Assembly (NCBI GenBank): GCA_902543535.1
Contig: CACBYG010000006.1
Coordinates: 1-64,000 of the forward strand
Length of the DNA stretch: 64,000 nt
Origin: an uncultured Pelagibacteraceae bacterium
GTDB taxonomy: Bacteria > Pseudomonadota > Alphaproteobacteria > Pelagibacterales > Pelagibacteraceae
Direction: 5' to 3'
The notes under the pieces were generated by a model. It was not told where the DNA came from and ran no database searches. It saw only the letters and a program-made list of their open reading frames with translations. Each line of letters begins with the position of its first letter. The stretch's first letter is position 1. Made by a program: the position numbers and the translations under genes. Positions 16,525 through 25,520 of this stretch are shown here, piece by piece.

Positions 16525-17225
16525 TAACCAAATATTTTATTTTTTAAAATTTCAAATACACCTGGAAACATATGATAAAATTTTACTTTTTTATCTGTAT
16601 TGTTATATCTAGGATTATATTTAACGAATAATTCTTCAACTTTATATTTCTTAGTCATCAATATACTTTTAAGAGCAAAATCAAATCTAAAATGATTATG
16701 TTTAATTTTAATATTTTTTAAGCTTTTAACTTTATACATTTTAGATCCAATAACATCTGTGAAGTTTTTATTATAGAGAAAATTGTATAAAAAGGTGAAA
16801 ACAAATGTACCTAAATAAGCAGGTTTGTTTCTAAAATATTTAATTAATTTTTTTGATGATAGGCCTTTCAAACGAGATCCAAATATTGCATCTAAATTTT
16901 TTTTTTCTGCCAAATCATACATTTCATAAATCGAATTTATATCGTACTCACAATCTGAATAATGGATATACATATATTTATATACAGACATTTTTAAACC
17001 TTGTTTAACAGTACACCCATATCCTAGGTTTTTTTTTCTTAAAACAAATTTGAAATTTTTTTTTTTAGAATATTTTTTTATTATATTTTGTGTACCGTCT
17101 GTGGAACCATTATCAATAATTATAATTTCTTTTTTAATACTTTTAAGATTTATTGCTTGTAATATAGATTTTTCAATTAATTTCTTTTCATTGTAGCATG
17201 GAATTAAAATTGAAATTTTTCTCAT
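16521..17225 (-). CDS. Family 2 glycosyltransferase (DPM1/GtrB-like)
   Basis: Likely transfers a sugar from a nucleotide sugar to polyprenyl phosphate or to a growing glycan at the inner membrane. The 234-residue protein has the GT2 opening ILIPCYNE at 6-13, DNGSTDGT at 38-45 and a metal-site region SDCEYD at 90-95 where many relatives have DAD. No strong C-terminal membrane helices are present, so it is the soluble catalytic type. A GtrA-family protein encoded at 23293 could be its flippase partner. The gene converges on the hydrolase with a 4-nt overlap and marks the left edge of the surface-carbohydrate block. Confidence 0.85.
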   Translation of the reverse strand: MRKISILIPCYNEKKLIEKSILQAINLKSIKKEIIIIDNGSTDGTQNIIKKYSKKKNFKFVLRKKNLGYGCTVKQGLKMSVYKYMYIHYSDCEYDINSIYEMYDLAEKKNLDAIFGSRLKGLSSKKLIKYFRNKPAYLGTFVFTFLYNFLYNKNFTDVIGSKMYKVKSLKNIKIKHNHFRFDFALKSILMTKKYKVEELFVKYNPRYNNTDKKVKFYHMFPGVFEILKNKIFGY

Positions 17226-17316
17226 TAAAAAACTATATTGAAATAATTTAAGCTAACAAACTCTTTTATTCTGTAAAAAATAACTTATACAGACTATAAT
17301 TAATATTTTGTGAAAT

Positions 17317-19137
17317 ATGAAAAAAAATACTGTTTCTGATTTAATCTTCAAAAGTTTAGTAAACAAAGGTGTTGATACATGTTTTATGGTTACAGGTGGT
17401 GGTGCCATGTTTCTAAATGATGCATTACAAAGAAATAAATCTATTAAAAAAATTTTTTGTCATCATGAACAAGCATGTGCAATGGCAGCTGATAGTTATT
17501 TTAGACTTACAAATAAACCAGCCATAGTTCAAGTTACTACAGGCCCAGGCTCTATTAATGCTCTTAATGGTGTTTATGGAGCATTTGTAGACTCAGTTGG
17601 AATGATAGTGATTGCTGGACAAGTAAAAAAAACTGATATGGTTAGTTTAAATAAAAACTTAAGCAAATTAAGACAATTTGGAGATCAAGAAACAAATATT
17701 AAATTAATATCAAAAGCTATCACAAAAAAAAATTTTACCATAAAATCTTCTGATCAAGCTCAAAATATCATAGATGAGGCTTATGAAATCAGCATTCAAG
17801 GTAGACCTGGTCCTGTATTAGTAGAGGTTCCACTAGATATTCAAAATTATCCAATTAAAAAAAAAGATAGTTTAAAAAAAAGGTTTGACCTAAAAATTAA
17901 AAATAATTCATATCTAAATAGTAAAGTTAAAAATTTAGTTAATAGAATTAAAAAATCAAAAAGACCTATAATAATAGTTGGCAATGGAGTAAGATTTTCT
18001 GGCTCCTATTCTTTATTTAGAAAAGTTGTTCAAAAACTTAAAATACCTGTTTTAACTGTTTGGAATTCTCATGACATAATTGAAAATGATAATCCTTATT
18101 ATGCTGGAAGACCGGGCTTAGATGGAGAAAGAGCAGGAAATTTCAATATTCAAAACTCAGACTTATTAATAATAATTGGGGCTAGAATGCATGTAAGACA
18201 AATTGGGTATAATTTTAAATCATTTGCAAGAGAGGCTTACAAAGTTATGGTTGATATTGATAAAGCTGAAATTGATAAATTTAATTTAAATATAAACCTA
18301 AAAATTGTTGCTGATATTAATTTCTTTTTAAAAAAGCTAATTAAAATCAAAAATAAAAATATTATGAATCAAGATCATAAAAATTATTTAAATTGGTGTA
18401 AGAATAATGTTAAAAAATTTAATATTATTCAGAAAAGACATTTAAACTATAATCTCAATTATATAAATCCTTACGCATTTATATCGAGTTTGTTTGAAAA
18501 ACTTAAATCAAACTCAAATATTATAACTGGTGATGGTACAGCTGCTGTCATGACATTTAAAGCAGCTAGATTAAAAAGAAATCAAAGATTATTTACAAAT
18601 AAAGGTTGTGCATCAATGGGTTATGATCTTCCGGCTATAATAGGTGCTTACTTTGCTGATAACAAAAAAGATTTAATATGTATAACAGGTGACGGCAGTC
18701 TAATGATGAATCTTCAAGAGCTTCAAACTATTTCAGGATATAAAATTCCAGTTAAAATATTTATATTAAACAATGAAGGATATCACTCGATTAGACAAAC
18801 ACAGCATAATTACTTTCAAGGTAGAGAAATAGGTTGTGGAAAATCAAGTGGATTAACATTCCCTTCTTTTAAAAATATAGCCAATGCTTTTAATTTTAAA
18901 TACTTTAGAATAAAAAATATAAAGGGTTGTGATAATAATATTAATAAAATCATGAAATGCAAAAAACCTCTTATATGTGAGGTAAATATTGATAAAAATC
19001 AATTATTCGAACCAAGAATTGTGTCATATAAAGATAAAAATGGTAGACTTAAAACTCCTCCATTAGAAGAAATGTCACCAAGACTTGATACAAAAATTTT
19101 TAATGAGACAATGATTATAAAAAGATGGGAAGATTAA
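17317..19137 (+). CDS. Thiamine-diphosphate-dependent enzyme, acetolactate-synthase-like
   Basis: First gene of a five-gene overlapping operon. The 606 residues show all three TPP-enzyme domains: the N-terminal pyrimidine-binding domain with catalytic Glu51 in HHEQ, a central domain, and the C-terminal pyrophosphate domain with GDGS from 458 and NN at 485-486. It is clearly of the ALS/IlvB superfamily. The setting (sugar-phosphate cyclase, kinase, NeuB-like synthase) and the lack of a regulatory-subunit gene argue against a role in branched-chain amino acids. Related enzymes attach two-carbon units to keto-sugars (YerE) or open cyclic diones (IolD), so a carboligase or hydrolase acting on a sugar or cyclitol is plausible. 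The substrate is unknown. Confidence 0.82.
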   Translation: MKKNTVSDLIFKSLVNKGVDTCFMVTGGGAMFLNDALQRNKSIKKIFCHHEQACAMAADSYFRLTNKPAIVQVTTGPGSINALNGVYGAFVDSVGMIVIAGQVKKTDMVSLNKNLSKLRQFGDQETNIKLISKAITKKNFTIKSSDQAQNIIDEAYEISIQGRPGPVLVEVPLDIQNYPIKKKDSLKKRFDLKIKNNSYLNSKVKNLVNRIKKSKRPIIIVGNGVRFSGSYSLFRKVVQKLKIPVLTVWNSHDIIENDNPYYAGRPGLDGERAGNFNIQNSDLLIIIGARMHVRQIGYNFKSFAREAYKVMVDIDKAEIDKFNLNINLKIVADINFFLKKLIKIKNKNIMNQDHKNYLNWCKNNVKKFNIIQKRHLNYNLNYINPYAFISSLFEKLKSNSNIITGDGTAAVMTFKAARLKRNQRLFTNKGCASMGYDLPAIIGAYFADNKKDLICITGDGSLMMNLQELQTISGYKIPVKIFILNNEGYHSIRQTQHNYFQGREIGCGKSSGLTFPSFKNIANAFNFKYFRIKNIKGCDNNINKIMKCKKPLICEVNIDKNQLFEPRIVSYKDKNGRLKTPPLEEMSPRLDTKIFNETMIIKRWED

Positions 19138-19805
19138 AAAATAAAACTATTATATTTGGCTCCTCAGGAGATATCGGTAAAAAAATAAAACAAGTTTTAA
19201 ATAAACATCATTTGCTAGAAATAAATTCTAAAGAATTAGATCTTTCTAATATAGAGGCAGCAAAAAAATTTGATCTCACAATGATGCCAGATAATATAAT
19301 TTTTGTATCTGGAAAAAATAATCCTAAAGAATATTTAAAATTAAGCAATGAAGAGATTATAGAAATTTTTAATACAAACTTTATCTCATTTATAATTGTT
19401 TTAAAAAAAATATTAAAAAAAATTATTAAATCAAAAAAGAAATGCAAAATAATTTTAATTACATCTCTATATTCTCAATTTGGAAGATCAAAAAGATTAT
19501 TATATTCAATTTCAAAACATGCATTATTAGGATTAACAAGAAATTTAGCTGTTGAATTAGGTCCAAAAGGAATATGTGTAAATGCAGTTTCACCAGGTTA
19601 TGTAGATACAAAAATGACAAGAAAAAATTTAAGTTTAAAGCAAATTAAATTCTTGAAATCAAAAACACCTCTTAAAAAAATAATTTTACCTAAAGATATT
19701 GCACTAGTGGTAAAATATCTTATAGAAAGTGAAATTACAGCAATAACAGGTCAAGAAATTGTTGTCGATGGCGGAATTTCTGTAAATGGTGCGTTCGGTT
19801 TATGA
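19125..19805 (+). CDS. Short-chain dehydrogenase/reductase
   Basis: NAD(P)-dependent oxidoreductase, 226 residues. The nucleotide-binding motif is GSSGDIG at 12-18. The catalytic set is Ser115 or Ser118 and Tyr128-x-x-x-Lys132, and the C terminus carries the usual PGYVDTKM and VDGG elements. Its start lies 13 nt inside the TPP-enzyme gene and its stop overlaps the cyclase start by 4 nt. In this operon it would reduce or oxidise a keto group on a sugar or cyclitol intermediate; the exact substrate cannot be told. Confidence 0.85.
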   Translation: MGRLKNKTIIFGSSGDIGKKIKQVLNKHHLLEINSKELDLSNIEAAKKFDLTMMPDNIIFVSGKNNPKEYLKLSNEEIIEIFNTNFISFIIVLKKILKKIIKSKKKCKIILITSLYSQFGRSKRLLYSISKHALLGLTRNLAVELGPKGICVNAVSPGYVDTKMTRKNLSLKQIKFLKSKTPLKKIILPKDIALVVKYLIESEITAITGQEIVVDGGISVNGAFGL

Positions 19806-20959
19806 TAAAAAATTTCCAAATTCAAGATACAAAACTAAAAGTTAATACAGATAATTTAAATAAAAAAAAATTTATCGTATCCTCATTTCCAAAAAATTAT
19901 GAGGTTGAATTTAATGAAAATAAATCCAAATTTATAAAGGCAATAAACAATAATTTATCAGTAATTTTAATTGATAAGAATATTTATAATTTATATTTCT
20001 CCAAAAATAAAATTAAAAATAAAAAAATTTTAAAAATTGAGTCTCATGAGAAAAATAAAAATTTAAAAACCATTGAAAAGATTTTAAAATTTTTTGTTAA
20101 AAATAATATTTCCAAAAGTAACAAAATTTATGCGATTGGTGGTGGTATAATTCAAGATTTAGCAGGATATTCATGTTCAATATATAAAAGAGGATTATAT
20201 TGGGAATATATACCTACTACATTTCTGGGCATGACAGACAGTTGTGTCGGGGGAAAAGTTGGAATTAATTTTGGAGAAGCAAAAAATCTTGCTGCATTAT
20301 TTTCTGCACCTAGAAAAGTTAAAATAGATATCACATATCTAAATTCTTTGTCAAAAGAAGATTTACTCTCTGGTCTTGGTGAGGCTTTAAGACTTCATTT
20401 AACAGGAGGTACTCACTTTGTTAAAAAATTTTATGAAAATATTGATGAAGCAATTAATTTTAATAAAAAAAATTTAATTAATATAATTAAAAACTCACTT
20501 CTAGTAAAAAAAGCAGTTGTAGAAAAAGATGAGTATGAGTTTGATATTAGGAGATCAATGAATTTTGGACATAGTTTTGGACATGCACTAGAGGTGTTAT
20601 GTAATCATTCAATAACCCATGGTAAGGCTGTGACTATCGGTATGTGTATAGAAATCTTATTATGTCAAAAAAAATTTAAAATACAAAAAAAAGTTTATGA
20701 GCAAACTTTACCTTTGGCATTAAAACTTTTGACCAAAAAAGATCATAAGAATTTAAAAAAAGCAAATCTTAAAAATTTAAATAATATAATGCAAAAGGAT
20801 AAGAAAACTTTAAAAGGTGTTATTAAATTTACAGTACCTAAAAAAATAGGATTTATAAAATTTTATGACCAAAAACTTGATAAAAATAATATAGATGAAA
20901 TTATTAGAGCTAATAAAATTTTTATAAAAGCACTTGATGGAAAAAAAAATAGCAATTGA
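19802..20959 (+). CDS. Sugar-phosphate cyclase of the 3-dehydroquinate synthase family (not housekeeping AroB)
   Basis: NAD- and metal-dependent cyclisation of a phosphorylated keto-sugar is the family reaction. In 385 residues it keeps the NAD loop GGGIIQD (113-119), PTT at 138-140, DSCVGGKVGIN (146-156) and metal ligands Glu194, a His in NFGHSFGH (257/261) and His273. It differs from ordinary DHQ synthase at several active-site positions: GGGIIQD instead of GGGVVGD, NFGEAKN instead of the usual N-H-x-x-GKN, and GLGEALRLH instead of GLAEVIKYG. The NFGxxKN form resembles, from memory, valiolone-type or desmethyl-gadusol-type cyclases that use sedoheptulose 7-phosphate. An FGGY kinase that could supply such a phosphate is encoded directly after it. 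The product is unknown. Confidence 0.82.
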   Translation: MIKNFQIQDTKLKVNTDNLNKKKFIVSSFPKNYEVEFNENKSKFIKAINNNLSVILIDKNIYNLYFSKNKIKNKKILKIESHEKNKNLKTIEKILKFFVKNNISKSNKIYAIGGGIIQDLAGYSCSIYKRGLYWEYIPTTFLGMTDSCVGGKVGINFGEAKNLAALFSAPRKVKIDITYLNSLSKEDLLSGLGEALRLHLTGGTHFVKKFYENIDEAINFNKKNLINIIKNSLLVKKAVVEKDEYEFDIRRSMNFGHSFGHALEVLCNHSITHGKAVTIGMCIEILLCQKKFKIQKKVYEQTLPLALKLLTKKDHKNLKKANLKNLNNIMQKDKKTLKGVIKFTVPKKIGFIKFYDQKLDKNNIDEIIRANKIFIKALDGKKNSN

Positions 20960-22163
20960 TTTTGGAGCGTCTAGAATTAAGTCTATTTCCTTTACCAGTA
21001 GAAATAAAATTTTAGATCATTTTGAAACAGTTGGAAGTAATTATTTTAAAAATAAACCAATTAATCCAATTTTTTTTTACAAAAGTTTTTTAGAACATTT
21101 AAATTATTACGATAAAAATATAAGCTTTTCAAAAATTATTTTATGCAGTGAAATGCATGGCTTTTCTCTACTGAATAATAAAAATAATAAACTTTCAAAT
21201 TATCTTAGTTGGCGGTACCAGAGAAATACACCTGAAATAAAAAATATTTTAAAAAAATTATCAGAAAAAAAATTTCAAAATTTAACAGGTTTAAAACCAA
21301 GAGATGGCCTTCCAATAATTAATTGGCTTTTAAAAAAAAATAGTAATAAAAAAAATTTTACCCTATGTGGTATAGGGGAAATTTTGTGTGTTATGGGTGG
21401 AAAATATTGTGGAAATCTTCATTCTACTTATGCTCAATCAACAGGTTTTTTCAAACTAAATAATAAATACTTTTTAAATGAAAAAGTTTTCCTTAATAAC
21501 ATTTCTTCTAATAAAAAAAATTTAATTGGAACTTTTTTATTCAAAGGTAAAACAAAATATATTTCTGGAGGATATGGAGATTTACAAGCAGCTTTATATG
21601 GGTCAAAAATTAAAAAAAATGAAATTTTGATAAATATGGGTACCGGATCACAAATAATTTTAAAAAATAGTAAAAAAGTAAAACACTTTGAAAAAAGAAA
21701 CTATTTTAATGAAATCATTAGTTGTAAAACCCATATTCCCTCTGGAAGGTCTTTAAATATTATTGCTGAAAAAATTGACAAATTAACCAATAAAAAAAAA
21801 TCTTTTTGGAAGATATTTAATAATATTTCTTTAAATGAATTGGAACAGTGCAAAGATTTAATTGATTTAGACTATTTAAAACTTAAGAAATTTCTAAACA
21901 CTAATAAATATAAAAAAAATTATAAGGATTTTATAACAATTGTTTTAAAATCGTATTGTGATCAATATGTTAATTATGTTAATGCACTTCCTTTAAAAAA
22001 ATATAAATTGAAAAATATAATTTTATTAGGAGGTATTCCAAGACAAATACCTATAATTAAACGATACTTTAAAAATAAAACAAATTTAAATACCATTATA
22101 AACAAATCTATAGTTGACGAAACTCTGATAGGGTTGGTAAAACTGTCGAAATATAATTTATGA
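20937..22163 (+). CDS. FGGY-family carbohydrate kinase
   Basis: ATP-dependent sugar kinase of the actin-like fold. Visible elements are the N-terminal DFGASRIKS phosphate-1 loop, EMHGF (compare MHG in xylulo- and sedoheptulokinases), SWRYQR, the ATP-binding GTGSQI and a C-terminal LLGGIPRQ. At 408 residues it is shorter than most FGGY kinases, which run to 450-550. ATG 20937 is preferred over the adjacent TTG at 20934. The gene begins 23 nt inside the cyclase gene and overlaps the NeuB-like gene by 4 nt. A ketose such as sedoheptulose is a reasonable substrate because the neighbouring cyclase family can use the 7-phosphate; this is inference. Confidence 0.78.
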   Translation: MEKKIAIDFGASRIKSISFTSRNKILDHFETVGSNYFKNKPINPIFFYKSFLEHLNYYDKNISFSKIILCSEMHGFSLLNNKNNKLSNYLSWRYQRNTPEIKNILKKLSEKKFQNLTGLKPRDGLPIINWLLKKNSNKKNFTLCGIGEILCVMGGKYCGNLHSTYAQSTGFFKLNNKYFLNEKVFLNNISSNKKNLIGTFLFKGKTKYISGGYGDLQAALYGSKIKKNEILINMGTGSQIILKNSKKVKHFEKRNYFNEIISCKTHIPSGRSLNIIAEKIDKLTNKKKSFWKIFNNISLNELEQCKDLIDLDYLKLKKFLNTNKYKKNYKDFITIVLKSYCDQYVNYVNALPLKKYKLKNIILLGGIPRQIPIIKRYFKNKTNLNTIINKSIVDETLIGLVKLSKYNL

Positions 22164-23260
22164 AAAATTCAAAATCTATATTTAATAATCTGTTTGTACT
22201 CGAACTTGCTAATAACCACCTCGGTTCATTAGAAAGAGGAAAAAAAATTATTTCTGAATATGGTCAAGTTGTGAGATTTAACAAAATAAAGGCCGCAATT
22301 AAACTTCAGTTTAGAGATGTAGATAACTTCATACACGACTCTTATAAAGATTTAGATGAGAGATATATTAAAAAAACACTAAGCACCAAATTAGGTAAAA
22401 AAGGATATAAAATATTAGTTGATCATATTATAAAAAATGACTGTATTCCGATGGCTACACCTTTTGATGAAAAATCTGTAGATTTATGTGTTGATTTTAA
22501 ATTCCCAATTATAAAAATAGCAAGTTCAGATTGTAATGATTGGCCTTTGATAGAAAAGATTGCTACTACTAAAAAACCTGTGATTGTATCAACAGGTGGG
22601 GTTTCAGAGAAGGATTTAGACGATGTTGTTTTATTTTTTAAAAATAGAAAAATAGATTTGGCAATTAATCATTGTGTTTCTCTTTATCCGTCTGAAGACT
22701 ATGATTTAGCACTTAATCAAATAGATTATTTAAAAAATAGATATCCTGAAAACGTTATAGGGTTTTCTTCACATGAATACACAGATTGGTCATCTTCGAT
22801 GAATATTTCTTATGCAAAAGGAGCTAGAACCTGGGAAAGACACATAGATATTGAATATGAGGATGTGCAAGTATCTAAATACAATTCTCTGCCGCACCAA
22901 ATTGACGAATGGTTTAAAGCATTTCATAAATCAGTGGAGATGTGTGGCCCATTATCTGATGAAAGAAGAATAATTTCTAAAAATGAAACAGAGTATTTAG
23001 ATAAATTAGTTAGAGGTGTTTATGCAAAAAAAGATCTTAAAGAGGGTTTAGAAATAAACAGCAAAAATCTTAACAAAAATTTTTTTCTGGCTATTCCACT
23101 TCAAAAAGGGCAACTTTCCTGTAGGGAATTGCTTAATGGTGAAACTTTGACAACTAAATTAAAAAAAGGAGATCCTTTGAAGATTGACAATATTGATGGT
23201 CCCTACTCTAAAATAAAATCCTTGAAACAAAAAATAGAAAAAAGAGGATTTAAAATTTAA
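22160..23260 (+). CDS. NeuB/SpsE-family sialic-acid-synthase-like protein
   Basis: Family members condense phosphoenolpyruvate with an aldose such as N-acetylmannosamine to give nonulosonic acids. The 366-residue protein has the TIM barrel start LELANNHLG (14-22), KLQFRD, TPFDEKSVD, IKIASSDCNDW, STGG and GFSSHE, and ends in a SAF (antifreeze-like) domain at about 285-350. No CMP-sugar synthetase (NeuA), epimerase (NeuC) or aminotransferase is nearby, so ordinary sialic, pseudaminic or legionaminic acid synthesis is not supported. As the last gene of the operon it may add a pyruvyl unit to an unusual aldose. The function is unproven. Confidence 0.82.
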   Translation: MKNSKSIFNNLFVLELANNHLGSLERGKKIISEYGQVVRFNKIKAAIKLQFRDVDNFIHDSYKDLDERYIKKTLSTKLGKKGYKILVDHIIKNDCIPMATPFDEKSVDLCVDFKFPIIKIASSDCNDWPLIEKIATTKKPVIVSTGGVSEKDLDDVVLFFKNRKIDLAINHCVSLYPSEDYDLALNQIDYLKNRYPENVIGFSSHEYTDWSSSMNISYAKGARTWERHIDIEYEDVQVSKYNSLPHQIDEWFKAFHKSVEMCGPLSDERRIISKNETEYLDKLVRGVYAKKDLKEGLEINSKNLNKNFFLAIPLQKGQLSCRELLNGETLTTKLKKGDPLKIDNIDGPYSKIKSLKQKIEKRGFKI

Positions 23261-23292
23261 TAAGAAAATAAATAAATTTTAATTATTTATTA

Positions 23293-23697
23293 ATGGATTT
23301 TTTATATAGCATCTATAACAAGCTACCAAAAAAATTTTTAATTGTAGGTTTTTTAAATACAGTTTTTGGATATTCTATTGGTCTAGTAAATTACTTTTTA
23401 TTTTTTGAGCTTATTGGTATTATTGGAGTAGGTATTTTAAATAACATTATTAATATAACTTTTGCATTTATAATGTTTAAAAGATTTGTATTTAAAACTA
23501 TAAACACTAATTGGTTTTTTGAATATCTTAGATCCTATGTTGTTTATGGTGTAAAAGCTATTGTTGGAATATTTGTTCTATGGTTATTTGTTTCTATTTT
23601 AAATATAAATATCTATATTTCACAAGCAGTTGCTATGTTAGTTACAATATTTCTATCATATACGGGACATAAAAATTTTACTTTTAAAGTTAAATAG
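23293..23697 (+). CDS. GtrA-family membrane protein
   Basis: A 134-residue protein with four hydrophobic helices (about 15-36, 42-62, 80-100 and 105-125) and the short basic link typical of GtrA. Family members are thought to flip polyprenyl-phosphate sugars across the inner membrane for O-antigen or teichoic-acid decoration. It follows the NeuB-like gene by 32 nt on the same strand and may use the product of the GT2 gene at 16521. It converges on the epimerase gene with a 13-bp gap. Confidence 0.8.
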   Translation: MDFLYSIYNKLPKKFLIVGFLNTVFGYSIGLVNYFLFFELIGIIGVGILNNIINITFAFIMFKRFVFKTINTNWFFEYLRSYVVYGVKAIVGIFVLWLFVSILNINIYISQAVAMLVTIFLSYTGHKNFTFKVK

Positions 23698-23710
23698 AAT
23701 TCAACTATTT

Positions 23711-24628
23711 TTAAATATCTTTAAAATTCAATAATTGGTTAATTGATTTATTTAATGTGAAATTTAGTTTTAAATTTAATTTTCTCTTTGCCTTCGAAAT
23801 TGATGGAACATAATAGTCGATTGATTGATTTCTTCTTGCTTTAGTTTTTATTTTTACTGATTTATTAAAATATTTTGCTATGATTTTTGCCAATTTAACT
23901 ATTGTTATTGCTTGATTGGATCCAACATTATAAACATCACATTTTTTGTTGGAGCTGCTTAAAATTTTAAATAGCCATCTTATTAGGTCTTCTGAGTTCA
24001 TATAACTTCGATATATGTCACGACTATCACTTAACCTAATAATTGAGTTATGTTTATCTTTACCCTGGTTAATTAAATCAGTAACTGCAAAATTTTTATT
24101 AATCATAATTCTTTTGCCGATAAAGGAAAATAATCTAGCTATAGAAACACTGTATCCGTGTTTGGCTAATTTTTGAAATTCTTTTTCTATAAGTATTTTA
24201 GCTTTAGAATAACCTTTTTTGTATCCTTTAAAATTTTTTATTTTATTTTGGTTTATGTTTTCTGACTCTTTAAATTTTTTTAAAATATTTCTGGGACCAT
24301 AAACTGCTCCTGAGCTAGTAAAAAGTATTTTTGTTTTTTTATGATTTTCATTTAATAAACTAATAAAATTTTTTATACCACTTAGATTTTCAGAATTATT
24401 ATTTGAATTAGCAGCATAGATTATATAATCAGTTTGAGGAATTTTTTTTATTTTTGAAATACTATTTTTAATATAATGAATTTTAATTTTACTTTTAAGT
24501 TTTTTTTTTTTGCGTGCGATAATTAATATTTTTGATAATTTTATTTTTTTTAATTTTCCTTCATTTATATAATCTAAAAAACTTTGTCCTAAAAAACCTG
24601 TTCCACCAATTAATAAGAGAGTTTTCAT
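23711..24628 (-). CDS. NAD-dependent epimerase/dehydratase (extended SDR)
   Basis: A nucleotide-sugar-modifying Rossmann enzyme of 305 residues. GGTGFLG lies at 8-14, a Ser pair at 105-106 precedes AVYGPRN, and Tyr140-x-x-x-Lys144 completes the catalytic set. It starts immediately after the stop of the PhyH-type gene with no spacer, so the two are cotranscribed, and the oxidoreductase at 25521 probably joins them. Substrate specificity cannot be read from sequence. The very high Lys/Asn content matches the rest of this block. Confidence 0.83.
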   Translation of the reverse strand: MKTLLLIGGTGFLGQSFLDYINEGKLKKIKLSKILIIARKKKKLKSKIKIHYIKNSISKIKKIPQTDYIIYAANSNNNSENLSGIKNFISLLNENHKKTKILFTSSGAVYGPRNILKKFKESENINQNKIKNFKGYKKGYSKAKILIEKEFQKLAKHGYSVSIARLFSFIGKRIMINKNFAVTDLINQGKDKHNSIIRLSDSRDIYRSYMNSEDLIRWLFKILSSSNKKCDVYNVGSNQAITIVKLAKIIAKYFNKSVKIKTKARRNQSIDYYVPSISKAKRKLNLKLNFTLNKSINQLLNFKDI

Positions 24629-25516
24629 TTAGTTTTTTTGAAGCTGATAAATGGAAACAAAATGTTTTTTTTTAGGTAATGGTATTATAACTGGAACATT
24701 AACTGATCTAGGTTTTATAGTTTTTTCTCCTATAATTATATTTTTATCATAATTTTTAAAATCAATTTCAGGATGTGGATTTCCATCATTAAATATGGGC
24801 CAAGCATCACAAGCTCTGTAGCCAAATAAAATTAATGGCCTACTGCTATTCATATGATTATTACCCGAGCCATGTATTGATCTACAGTGAAAAAAAACTA
24901 CTGTGCCGGCTGATCCTGTCAGTGCTACAGCATTTTTTGTTTTAATCTTATTTAGTTTTGTATCTATCTTGCCTACAAAAAATTTATCTTTTTTATGATG
25001 ACTATATAGTTTTTTCTTGTGTGACTCAGGTATAATTTTTAAAGGTCCATTTTTTTCATTGCAGTCTTCTAGATAAATCCCAACTGTTAACAAATCATCA
25101 TTTGTATGTGGATAAAAAGCCCAATCTTGATGCCAAGCTATTTCACTGCCCTTTTTTTTGTTAGGTAGTTTAAAATTTAATTTACCCAAATGAAATCTGA
25201 CAGTTCCACCTAATAATTTTTTTACTATAGAAATTATTTTCTTATTTCTAGAAAGTTCATAAAATATTTTATGTTTATTTTGTGGGTTATTTAATCTTAA
25301 GATTTCTTTATTTTTGGAAGAATTTGAAGTGTATACAAAATGATAGTTATTATAGCTTTGGGTACCACCTTGATCTTTAATTTTTTTTTTACTTTTCTTT
25401 TCTTTGTTTATTTCTTTTAAAATTATTTTATTAATTTTTTGAACTAAATTAAGTTTAATAAGTTTTTTTTTGACTAAAAAGCCTTTCTTTTTGTAAAAAA
25501 TAAAATCTTTATCCAT
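24629..25516 (-). CDS. Phytanoyl-CoA dioxygenase (PhyH)-family Fe(II)/2-oxoglutarate oxygenase
   Basis: Probable non-haem iron oxygenase of 295 residues. The metal triad is visible as His129-x-Asp131 (in AWHQDWAFY) and distal His215 (SIHGSGNN); Arg226 in SSRPL would bind 2-oxoglutarate. The Lys-rich N-terminal 50 residues are not part of the catalytic fold. The gene lies between an oxidoreductase and an epimerase gene on the same strand with gaps of 0-4 nt. PhyH proteins are common in surface-glycan and secondary-metabolite loci, where they hydroxylate small substrates; the substrate here is unknown. Confidence 0.82.
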   Translation of the reverse strand: MDKDFIFYKKKGFLVKKKLIKLNLVQKINKIILKEINKEKKSKKKIKDQGGTQSYNNYHFVYTSNSSKNKEILRLNNPQNKHKIFYELSRNKKIISIVKKLLGGTVRFHLGKLNFKLPNKKKGSEIAWHQDWAFYPHTNDDLLTVGIYLEDCNEKNGPLKIIPESHKKKLYSHHKKDKFFVGKIDTKLNKIKTKNAVALTGSAGTVVFFHCRSIHGSGNNHMNSSRPLILFGYRACDAWPIFNDGNPHPEIDFKNYDKNIIIGEKTIKPRSVNVPVIIPLPKKKHFVSIYQLQKN

Positions 25517-25520
25517 CTTA

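Noticed and set aside
17317-19137. Biosynthetic acetolactate synthase (ilvB)
   Set aside because: There is no ilvN or ilvC nearby, and the overlapping neighbours act on sugars; superfamily similarity alone does not justify it.
19802-20959. Housekeeping 3-dehydroquinate synthase (aroB)
   Set aside because: It is embedded in a five-gene glycan-type operon and several conserved active-site segments differ; no aroK or aroE partner is nearby.
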